A DNA stretch of 64,000 bases, from NCBI GenBank assembly GCA_030651895.1, contig JAUSBR010000004.1:124001-188000 (forward strand). The letters run 5' to 3'. Each line of letters starts with the position of its first letter. The first letter of the stretch is position 1. The DNA is from Sideroxyarcus sp. (GTDB lineage: Bacteria > Pseudomonadota > Gammaproteobacteria > Burkholderiales > Gallionellaceae). Shown here in pieces: positions 24,596 to 32,179 of this stretch. A program made the position numbers and the translations under genes. The notes under the pieces are model-generated. The model saw only the letters and a program-made list of their open reading frames with translations. It was not told where the DNA came from and made no database searches.

Positions 24596-25390
24596 TCAGA
24601 ACTTCGCGTAGAGCGTGGCGCCGAGGGTGCTGATCCTTTCCCTGACCGTGAACGGTGTTGCGGAAGTACCGAAGTTGTAGCTGTACGAGTGATATTTGTA
24701 ATCGGCAGTCACGCCAAAATTGGACGTGAAGGGGAAGGTATAGCTCGCGCCGAGACTGCCGCCGACTGCGGAATCCGCTGTCGCGCTGAAGCCAGCTGTC
24801 GAGTTATCTTTCCATTTCGCCCCCATGATACCCAGACCGACATTCACGCCCACGGAACCGGCACGACCGCCAGCAATCGGGAAACTGGCTCCGCCGCCGA
24901 AGATCACGCCGGATGTCTCAAAGGTCTCTTCAGTCCAAGGCAATGTCGTAGCACTCGATGCGCTCAAGGTCGTTTTACCCGTCTTCAAACCCACATAAAC
25001 ATTACCCGCGACACCGTTGTTCTGATTGAGGAACACGACACCGCCGGTCAGGGCGAAATCGGAACGCTTGAAATCTTCTTTCGCCGAAGCAGCGTTACCG
25101 CAAGAACCACCACAGACGGAGGAAACGACGTTTGCAGTCGCCCAACCATCGTGCTCACCGGAACCGCCGGAATACGACAGATCAAGATATGCGCCATTGG
25201 CTGCCGTGTCAGAAGAGAAGGTTAGGCCCACGTTCTTCGGAGTGTATTTGGACTTGGCATGTGTGTAGTCCCCGCCCAACTCGTAAGTGGAGCTGCCCGC
25301 GCCTGCGCGGATCTTGATCTCCGCCATTGCGGACTGCGACACGAGTGCGGCGGCAACGAACAGACTGGATATCAATATCGATTTCTTCAT
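24596..25390 (-). CDS. Small outer-membrane beta-barrel protein
   Basis: 264 residues. It has a clear signal peptide (MKKSILISSLFVAAALVSQSAMA), alternating-residue strands rich in Gly, Ser, Thr and aromatics, and a C-terminal Phe after LGATLYAKF, the BAM-recognition type of ending. Two Cys in VCGGSCG could form a loop disulphide. Length suggests an 8-12-strand barrel of the OmpA/OmpW-like or opacity-protein kind, but no family is recognised. Lies inside the lipoprotein cluster, 18 bases upstream of an LPP20-like gene, which supports a shared outer-membrane role. Confidence 0.7.
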   Translation of the reverse strand: MKKSILISSLFVAAALVSQSAMAEIKIRAGAGSSTYELGGDYTHAKSKYTPKNVGLTFSSDTAANGAYLDLSYSGGSGEHDGWATANVVSSVCGGSCGNAASAKEDFKRSDFALTGGVVFLNQNNGVAGNVYVGLKTGKTTLSASSATTLPWTEETFETSGVIFGGGASFPIAGGRAGSVGVNVGLGIMGAKWKDNSTAGFSATADSAVGGSLGASYTFPFTSNFGVTADYKYHSYSYNFGTSATPFTVRERISTLGATLYAKF

Positions 25391-25421
25391 TTTGCTTCTC
25401 CCGAATTAAATTTCATGAACA

Positions 25422-26507
25422 TCAGAATGTGAACGTCGGCTTCTCCAGCCTGCGTACCGGAGCTGGCGCCGGGGTCGGTTGACGCGCCACGGGTTGTTCT
25501 TCCACTTCTTCTTCCTGCACGACTCTTTTCTTGGTATTCCTGACCGGCCTGGGCTCATCCTCGGCATAGCCTTCTTCGGACAGGGAAGGGTCCTGCACCT
25601 GCGAAAAATCGATCCTGCCGCCGACCTTGTCATAGACCTGTGAACGGATCGCCGCCGCCATCTGGTCCCGCAAACCGTCGCCGATGACCGGTTCGACGCT
25701 GGCGGTGATGGTGGTCTCATATTCGGTCTCGCCCACCATGTGCTGGTTGGAGAACACCTTGTTGGACAGCGTGGCCTGCACTTCGCTACGCAGTTCTTCC
25801 TTGCTCAGCTTGAAGTTCTTCACTTCGGTCAGCGAGTTGACGAACACCACCGAACCCGTCTCCGATGCTTTCAACTCGGCCGCTTTCTTGGAGCGCTCCT
25901 TGCACACCGGGATGGAATCGTCTCCGCATGCCACTTTTTCGGTGACAGTGACTTCCTTCTTTACCTGCAGCGCGATCAGCCGCTCCTGCAAGTGGGTGTC
26001 CACCACGCGATTGACGTCGCGCTCGAACGATTTTTGCAGCCGCAGGAACTCGGCATACTTGGCGCTGGCATCGACGTTCAGCGAATTGATCCGACTCTCG
26101 GAGCCGGACTTCTTGTCGCGCGCATCGCGCAATGCACCAAAGGCTTTGCGGTTCTGATCCTCGGCCGCGCGCAACTGTTCCTGCGAGATGGTGCCGGGAT
26201 TGTCACGGTCGAACTCCTGCAGTTTCTCCAGCTTGGACCTGGCCTGACTGTTCTCCGCCTCAAGACGGCTGATCGACGAGATCGCCGAACGTTTGTCAGC
26301 CTTGGCAACGACGATCTGCTTGTTGACCTCGTCCAGCTCCTTCACCTTGGCCGAGAGCAGCGAGCGCTGGTCGCGCAGATCGCTGAGCATCATCGGATCG
26401 ATGGCGAGCGATGCCGCATGTGCGGCACCGGCAAACAGCATGGATACGGCCAACGCCCGCAAAGCATAACGTGGCGCAGCGTGGAACTTCTCAAACATCG
26501 AAGACAT
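25422..26507 (-). CDS. Secreted coiled-coil protein
   Basis: 361 residues. An N-terminal signal peptide (cleavage near AAHAA, residue 32) is followed by long charged helices with heptad character (about 40-165, SAKVKELDEVNKQIVVAKAD and onward). A mixed domain with two cysteines (VACGDDSIPVCKE) comes next, then a Glu-rich segment and a Pro/Arg tail ending TFTF. No known domain is recognised. It lies in the same-strand envelope cluster, after a strong terminator that separates it from the first LPP20-like gene. Likely periplasmic. Confidence 0.65.
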   Translation of the reverse strand: MSSMFEKFHAAPRYALRALAVSMLFAGAAHAASLAIDPMMLSDLRDQRSLLSAKVKELDEVNKQIVVAKADKRSAISSISRLEAENSQARSKLEKLQEFDRDNPGTISQEQLRAAEDQNRKAFGALRDARDKKSGSESRINSLNVDASAKYAEFLRLQKSFERDVNRVVDTHLQERLIALQVKKEVTVTEKVACGDDSIPVCKERSKKAAELKASETGSVVFVNSLTEVKNFKLSKEELRSEVQATLSNKVFSNQHMVGETEYETTITASVEPVIGDGLRDQMAAAIRSQVYDKVGGRIDFSQVQDPSLSEEGYAEDEPRPVRNTKKRVVQEEEVEEQPVARQPTPAPAPVRRLEKPTFTF

Positions 26508-26540
26508 GGAACACCCTGGAATAACTGAAACTCGAATCCT

Positions 26541-26574
26541 GAAAATAAAAACGGCTCCGCATCGCTGCGGAGCC
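26541..26574 (-). terminator. Rho-independent terminator after the first LPP20-like gene
   Basis: GGCTCCGC/GCGGAGCC stem (8 bases, 6-base loop, 26553-26574). It is followed on the minus strand by GTTTTTATTTTC. It starts 9 bases after the stop of the lipoprotein gene at 26583, so transcripts of that gene are expected to end or be reduced before the rest of the cluster. Confidence 0.85.
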
Positions 26575-26582
26575 TTTATCGC

Positions 26583-27170
26583 TTACTGGGCGACCTTTTG
26601 CTTGGCGATGTCAGCGGCCAGTTCATCCTGACCTTTTTGCGCCTTGAACTGCTGCCAAGCAGCCTGATCGTTACCCATGCTGGTCTTGACGGCTGTCTCG
26701 GTCAGCTTCTGCGCAGCGGTTTCATCCAGACCGACCAGCACATACATGGTGCCGTCCGGCGCCTGGATGCTGCGGAAGATCTTGGTGCCTTGCAGGGTCT
26801 GATCTGTGATCTGTTTGGTGACCGAGGTGTTCACGCGATCCACAGTCTCTTTGCTGCCCGCACCGGTGGTTTCGGCATACTGTTTGATCATGTTCTGCAC
26901 TTGCACCTTCATGTTCTGCGCCAGTTGCACGCGCGCTTCAGTGGCGGCCATCTGCTTCATGAAAGCGATGCCGGCATCGGAACGCGGCGCTGAACCCACT
27001 GCACCAACCGACATACCTTCGACCGGCGCATCACATACCCACAGCGGCGCAGCCTTGTCGGAATTGGGGAACACGCACTCGGCTACGGGTGCTGCTTTTT
27101 CAGGCGTGGACGAGCAGGCGGCGACGCCCAGCGCAACGACAGCAAACAGCACTTTGGTGATCTTGGACAT
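26583..27170 (-). CDS. LPP20-like lipoprotein, first gene of the envelope cluster
   Basis: 195 residues. Signal peptide with lipobox VAAC (lipidated Cys19). Mature part: ECVFPNSDKAAPLWVCDAPV, then VGAVGSAPRSDAGIAFMKQMA and EARVQLAQNMKVQVQNMI, a Thr/Val-rich strand region, and a final helix (AAWQQFKAQKGQDELA). This is the LPP20 layout with a longer C-terminus than its two neighbours. ATG at 27170 is preceded by AGGAG at 7 bases; longer in-frame starts lie in non-coding sequence. A strong terminator follows, so it may be produced in excess over the downstream genes. The 256-base upstream region holds a GC-rich inverted repeat (CGGGCGG/CCGCCCG, 27359-27403) and no gene. Confidence 0.75.
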   Translation of the reverse strand: MSKITKVLFAVVALGVAACSSTPEKAAPVAECVFPNSDKAAPLWVCDAPVEGMSVGAVGSAPRSDAGIAFMKQMAATEARVQLAQNMKVQVQNMIKQYAETTGAGSKETVDRVNTSVTKQITDQTLQGTKIFRSIQAPDGTMYVLVGLDETAAQKLTETAVKTSMGNDQAAWQQFKAQKGQDELAADIAKQKVAQ

Positions 27171-27426
27171 TTGAAAACTCCTAAGCTGGTTTAACGATAT
27201 GAATACGGGGCTAAAAACGATACGCGGCGTACGAAACCTGAAAATTGCGTTCCGACATCCCTCAATCAACGACTGCCAGTTACGAAATCTACAGCATGCC
27301 GAAAGAAGCCACAAGGCGACCCGGCACAGGTTTGACAGATATCGCCACTTTTCACCCGGGCGGCGGGATAAATCCGATGAAAATCATCAACTTTACCCCG
27401 CCCGCCGTTTTTCCATCAGCGATACG

Positions 27427-30400
27427 CTAACGCTTCTTGTACCAGTCGAAGAATTCTCCCGCAGGCATGGGATAGGCGATGCAGTAGCCCTGCCCGTAAT
27501 GGCAGCCCATTTCGCGCAAGGGCTGTAGCAGGTTCTTGTCTTCCACCCCCTCCGCCACAGTCAACCGGCCGAAAGTGCCGGCCAGTGCAATCACTCCCTT
27601 CACGATGGCATGGTCGCCCTCGTCCGACAGCATGCCACGCACGAAGGACTGGTCGATCTTGAGCGTCTCCGCGCCCAGCTTGCTCAGATAGAGCAGCGAT
27701 GAATAACCCGTGCCAAAATCATCCAGCGCGAAGCTGACACCCAGCTTGCGGCAGGCATCGATGATGGCGGCGGATTGCACCATATCCTCCAGCGCTGCTG
27801 TCTCCAGCACCTCGATCTGCAGTCTGCCCGGCGGCAGGGATGGATACTGATCGAGCCTTCGTTCCAGTTCCTCCACAAAATCAAATGCCTGCAGATGCCG
27901 CGCCGAGATGTTGATGCTGACCTCCAGCGCCACGCCTTCACGCTCCCAAGCATGCAGTTGTGCCAGCGCCGTGTCGATCACCCAGTTGCCCAGCGCTATC
28001 TCAAAATCCGAATTCTCGATGACGGGCAGGAAGTCGGCCGGCGGCAGCAGCCCCTGCTCGGGATGGTTCCAGCGGATCAGGGCCTCGACCCCGGCGATCC
28101 TGCCGGAGGCCAGTTCCATCTTGGGCTGGTAATACAGTTCGAATTCTTCCTGCTGCAGACCGAGCAGGATGCGTCTTCTCGACTCATGCAGCGAGCGCAT
28201 GCGCTGATCGTGCGCCGAGTCGTACTGGTGATAGTGGTTCTTGCCGGTCTGCTTGGCGATATACATGGCCTGATCGGCATGGCGCATCAGCGTGTCGCCA
28301 TCCTCGTCGTCGGCAGGATAAAAAGTCACACCGATGCTGGCCGACACACCGACCTGCTGGCTGCCGGAACGCATGGGAGTGGCGATCGTCTCCATGACGC
28401 GATCCAGGATCTGGAAACACTCGTTAGTCTCTTCGAGATCGTTGAACAACAAGACGAACTCATCGCCCCCCAGACGCGCCAGAGTGTCTCCCGCGCGCAG
28501 CACTTCCTGCAGACGGCGGGTGATATCCACCAGCAACTGGTCGCCCACCTCGTGACCGAACCGGTCGTTGACCTCCTTGAAACCGTCGAGGTCGATATAG
28601 CACACTGCCAGCATCTTGCCACTGCGTTGCGCGTGCAGGATAGCCTGCCCCAGACGGTCGGCCAGCAGGCGGCGGTTGGGCACGCCGGTGAGTGCATCGA
28701 AGTTGGCGACACGGCTGAGTTCGGCCTCGTGATCCTTGAAATCGGTGATATCGGAAAACACGCCGACATGGCGCTGCACCCTGCCTACCGCATCGCAGAT
28801 GGCCGAGATAGACAGCAGTTCCGCGTATATCTCGCCGTTCTTGCGCCGGTTCCATATCTCGCCGCGCCAAACCTTTTCCTCCTGGAGCGCAGCCCACATC
28901 GCGGCGTAGAAGGCCTTGTCCTGGCGGCCCGAGTTCAGCAGGCCGGGATCCTTGCCCAGCACTTCCTCCCGCGCATAGCCGGTGATCCTGCTGAAAGCGT
29001 GATTGACATCGATGATGTTGTTGTTCGCATCGGTAATGACGATCGCTTCCTGGCTGGTATCGAACACACTGGCATTGATGCGCAGGGTCTCTTCCGCCCT
29101 GTGCCGGTCGGTGATGTCGTACTGGATGCCGTCCCAGAGGATGTCGCCGTTCTCCTGCAGGGTGGGTTGCGACTCGATATGCAGCCAGCGCACTTCGCCG
29201 TTCTTGCGCACGATGCGCCCCTCCCACTCGAAACGGCTCAGGATGCGGCGGGACGCTTCGTTCATCTGTACGAACCGCTCCTGCTCGTCCGGATGGATAT
29301 GCGCCAGGGCGGCGCGGTGGTCGCGCATGACTTCCGCCTCGCTCACATCGAGCAATTCGCACCAGCGCGAACTCACGAATTCGAAGATCGTACGACCGTC
29401 CGCACACATGCAATATTTGTACACGCCGACCGGTATCGTTTGCACCAGGCCACTGTACTCGTCCAAGCTGCGGTGCAGCGCCTCATCTGCTCGCTTGCGA
29501 TCGGTGATGTCGCGGCCTATTCCCAACGCCCCGATGACCACCCCCTGTTCGTCGCGCTCGGCGACAAAAACAAGATGGTGTGCATGCAAACCGCCGTCCG
29601 GGTGCAGCATCTCCAATTCCAGCTCCACACTTTCGCCGCTGTCCATGACGCGCTCGACCAGGCGTTGCAGATCGCGTATCTGGGCCGAATCGGGAGTACC
29701 TTCGATGGGCGTCTTGCCGATCGTCGGCAACAATTCCGCCGCGATGCTGCGCAACATCGCCGGATTCATGTAATGCACCCGGCAGTCGCGGTCGTAACGG
29801 ATGATATTGTCGGGCAGATTCTCCGCCAGCGCGCGGAACTCCTGCGCACTGCTGGCCAACCCGCGCCTGATACGCTCGCGCTCGGTGATATCGCGGCCGA
29901 TTGCCAGCGCACCGACGATATCGCCGCCCAAGTCACGCGCAGCGACAAAGACGATGTGGTGAAGGTGCATCTCGCCATCCGGATGCGGAACCGTCATCTC
30001 CAGCTCTGCCGTCTCGCCGTTCGCGATGACTGCCTCGAGCACCTGTTGGTAAGCTACCGCCTGCGGGACGTCCTGAAACGATTCCGCCGGCTTCTCACCC
30101 AGGATCGGTTGCGCAAGCGCGGCGACATTCCTTGCCAATGCCGGATTCACATATCTCGCCCTGCCTTCCCGGTCATAGCGGATTAGACTGTCCGGCATGC
30201 TCTCCGCGAGCATACGGAACTCCCGCTCGCTCTCGGCCAGGGCGCTCTTGACGTGCTCGTGCTCGGTGATGTCGCGCGCCACGCCCAGCACGCCGATGAG
30301 TCTCCCCTGACCATCGCGCATCGGCGTCTTGAGCGTCTCGAACAGGCCGCGATAGCCGTCCGCGGCGAATGTCAGCCATTCCTCGTTCACGCTCGGTTTG

Positions 30401-31410
30401 CCTGCCGCCATCGCTTTGCGGTCATGTTCACGGAAGAAATCGGCCTTATCCCTGTCCACGAAGTCGTAGTCCGTCTTGCCGACGATATCCTTTTCCTCCG
30501 CCCCGAAGAACGACCCGAAGCGACGGTTGCAGGCCAGATAGACCCCGTCGCCGTCTTTCAGCCAGACCAGGTCGGGAATGGTGTCGATGAAGGTGCGCAG
30601 GAATATCTCATCCACCTCGAAACGCTCGTCCTGCATGCCCAGCGCCATGGTCTGGGTGAGATCGTGTTCGCTCACCAGCCCGGCCAGCTTGCCCGCGCCG
30701 TCGACCACGGCCAGATGGCGCACCTTTCTCTCCAGCATGAGATTGGCCGCGTCGTTGATGGTCGCCTCGCCGGTGATGGTCAACACCGGTGCGGTCATCA
30801 CTTCGGCCAGGTGGACGCCGACCCGCAGCGGATCGCGCGAATAGAAGCGCACCACATCGCGTTCGGTAACGATGCCCACCGGCTTTTCATCCACAACCAC
30901 GATCACGCAGGACTCGCGCTGCGCCTGCATCAAGTTGAGCGCCTGCAAGAGGCTGCTATGCGGCGGCAGACTGGTGACGGTGCGTTTGGCGACGGTGATA
31001 ACCTGACGGCGCCCGGCCAGCGCGGTGAGGTTGAGGTGCTGGCGGAAGTCAGTCTCGCTGACCACGCCGGCCACGACGCCCTTGTCGTCCACCAGCACCA
31101 GATGTCGGATACCCTCGTGCAGACAGGTCTGATAGGCGTCCAGGCAATGCGCCGATGCGGGAACGGTGACGACCGGCGCGGACATGCTGCTGCGCACCGA
31201 CGTTTCTGGCGGGGACCCGGAGCGCATCGCGTGCAGGATATTGCGTTCGGTGACGATACCTAACGGATGCCCGGACACGTCGGTCACCACGATGGAGGAA
31301 TAGCGGCGCTGCGCCATGATCTCCGCGGCCGCGCCCAGAGTGGACTCGACGGGAAGGCAGACGACATCGCGTGTGGCAATATCGAGCAGCATGTTTGCCT
31401 GATTGGTCAT
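27427..31410 (-). CDS. CBS-PAS-GGDEF-EAL c-di-GMP signalling protein
   Basis: 1327 residues, cytosolic, with no membrane segments. Order: four CBS motifs (about 1-255, two Bateman pairs), five PAS/PAC-type modules (about 265-890, several ending GRDIT or YDITD), a GGDEF domain with intact GGDEF at about 980, and an EAL domain with intact EAL (about 1107) and DDFGTGYSS. Both catalytic signatures are complete, so it could make and break c-di-GMP under control of adenine nucleotides (CBS) and redox or small ligands (PAS). The two central PAS repeats (HPDGEMHLHHIVFVAARD and HPDGGLHAHHLVFVAERD) are near duplicates. It starts 36 bases after the Crp-family gene, so it is probably the third gene of that operon. 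Confidence 0.93.
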   Translation of the reverse strand: MTNQANMLLDIATRDVVCLPVESTLGAAAEIMAQRRYSSIVVTDVSGHPLGIVTERNILHAMRSGSPPETSVRSSMSAPVVTVPASAHCLDAYQTCLHEGIRHLVLVDDKGVVAGVVSETDFRQHLNLTALAGRRQVITVAKRTVTSLPPHSSLLQALNLMQAQRESCVIVVVDEKPVGIVTERDVVRFYSRDPLRVGVHLAEVMTAPVLTITGEATINDAANLMLERKVRHLAVVDGAGKLAGLVSEHDLTQTMALGMQDERFEVDEIFLRTFIDTIPDLVWLKDGDGVYLACNRRFGSFFGAEEKDIVGKTDYDFVDRDKADFFREHDRKAMAAGKPSVNEEWLTFAADGYRGLFETLKTPMRDGQGRLIGVLGVARDITEHEHVKSALAESEREFRMLAESMPDSLIRYDREGRARYVNPALARNVAALAQPILGEKPAESFQDVPQAVAYQQVLEAVIANGETAELEMTVPHPDGEMHLHHIVFVAARDLGGDIVGALAIGRDITERERIRRGLASSAQEFRALAENLPDNIIRYDRDCRVHYMNPAMLRSIAAELLPTIGKTPIEGTPDSAQIRDLQRLVERVMDSGESVELELEMLHPDGGLHAHHLVFVAERDEQGVVIGALGIGRDITDRKRADEALHRSLDEYSGLVQTIPVGVYKYCMCADGRTIFEFVSSRWCELLDVSEAEVMRDHRAALAHIHPDEQERFVQMNEASRRILSRFEWEGRIVRKNGEVRWLHIESQPTLQENGDILWDGIQYDITDRHRAEETLRINASVFDTSQEAIVITDANNNIIDVNHAFSRITGYAREEVLGKDPGLLNSGRQDKAFYAAMWAALQEEKVWRGEIWNRRKNGEIYAELLSISAICDAVGRVQRHVGVFSDITDFKDHEAELSRVANFDALTGVPNRRLLADRLGQAILHAQRSGKMLAVCYIDLDGFKEVNDRFGHEVGDQLLVDITRRLQEVLRAGDTLARLGGDEFVLLFNDLEETNECFQILDRVMETIATPMRSGSQQVGVSASIGVTFYPADDEDGDTLMRHADQAMYIAKQTGKNHYHQYDSAHDQRMRSLHESRRRILLGLQQEEFELYYQPKMELASGRIAGVEALIRWNHPEQGLLPPADFLPVIENSDFEIALGNWVIDTALAQLHAWEREGVALEVSINISARHLQAFDFVEELERRLDQYPSLPPGRLQIEVLETAALEDMVQSAAIIDACRKLGVSFALDDFGTGYSSLLYLSKLGAETLKIDQSFVRGMLSDEGDHAIVKGVIALAGTFGRLTVAEGVEDKNLLQPLREMGCHYGQGYCIAYPMPAGEFFDWYKKR

Positions 31411-31446
31411 GCGGCGACACCCATATATTCCATCGCTTGACTCGCT

Positions 31447-32163
31447 CTAGCAGGAAGAGTCGCCCAACAGCCGCGCGAACTCCTGCTGCACCACGCCGTA
31501 ACACTCGCAGCACAGTTTCTCCAGCTTCGGTCGGTTGAGTACCTTGATATGTCCGCGGTTGTAGTCGATCAGGCCCTGGTCGCGCAGTTCGCCGGCCGCC
31601 TCGGTGATGCTCTCGCGGCGCACACCCAGCATGTTGGCGATGGCCTCGTGGGTCAGGCGAAAATCATTGGACAACGATTTGTCGTTGATCAGCAACAGAT
31701 GCTGGCACAGTTGCTGGGGCAACGAATGGTGCTTCTCGCACACCACGGTCTGCGAGACCTGGGTCAGCGAGGCCTGGGCGTACAACAACAGAGTGTGGCT
31801 CAGACTGTGCAAGCGCTGCAGCATCTCGCCCAGTCGCTCGACCTCGATCTGGAAGACATGTCCGGATGTCTCGACTGTCGCCCAATACGGTAACGCCGCC
31901 CCGCCCAGCACCTGCGCGACACTGAACATCCCCTCGTTGCCGACCACCGCTACCCCGGCCGATTCGCCGTTCTCCAGCCGGTAGAACAGCGAGATGGCGC
32001 TGTCGATGGGAAAGAACACATGGCTCATGCGCTCACCCGACTCGGCCAGATGCTCGCCCGCCTTGAGGTGAGTCACCTGCAGGTGCGGAAGCAGCTCTTG
32101 AAGCTCATGCGAAAGCAACGCAGCGAGCAGGCGATTCTGTTTCGGATTGTGATGATGCGGCAT
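31447..32163 (-). CDS. Crp/Fnr-family transcription regulator
   Basis: 238 residues. It has a cyclic-nucleotide-binding-like beta-roll (about 25-140) and a C-terminal winged helix with LTHEAIANMLGVRRESITEA as the recognition helix region. It lacks the N-terminal cysteine cluster of oxygen-sensing FNR, so it is not the obvious regulator of the FNR box near ubiU. A cysteine-rich stretch CCEC near the C-terminus is unusual. The start at 32163 has GGTGAG just upstream and leaves a 16-base gap to the CheB-CheR fusion gene. It lies between two c-di-GMP genes and may control them; its ligand is unknown. Confidence 0.88.
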   Translation of the reverse strand: MPHHHNPKQNRLLAALLSHELQELLPHLQVTHLKAGEHLAESGERMSHVFFPIDSAISLFYRLENGESAGVAVVGNEGMFSVAQVLGGAALPYWATVETSGHVFQIEVERLGEMLQRLHSLSHTLLLYAQASLTQVSQTVVCEKHHSLPQQLCQHLLLINDKSLSNDFRLTHEAIANMLGVRRESITEAAGELRDQGLIDYNRGHIKVLNRPKLEKLCCECYGVVQQEFARLLGDSSC

Positions 32164-32179
32164 TTTGCTCACCCCCCGA

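Noticed and set aside
27171-27426. Possible c-di-GMP or other riboswitch in the gap between the CBS-GGDEF-EAL gene and the first LPP20-like gene
   Set aside because: The GC-rich inverted repeat is present, but none of the conserved riboswitch core motifs I know could be found on either strand.
31447-32163. The Crp-family gene as the FNR that binds the ubiU box
   Set aside because: It has no N-terminal Cys cluster for an oxygen-sensitive 4Fe-4S centre.
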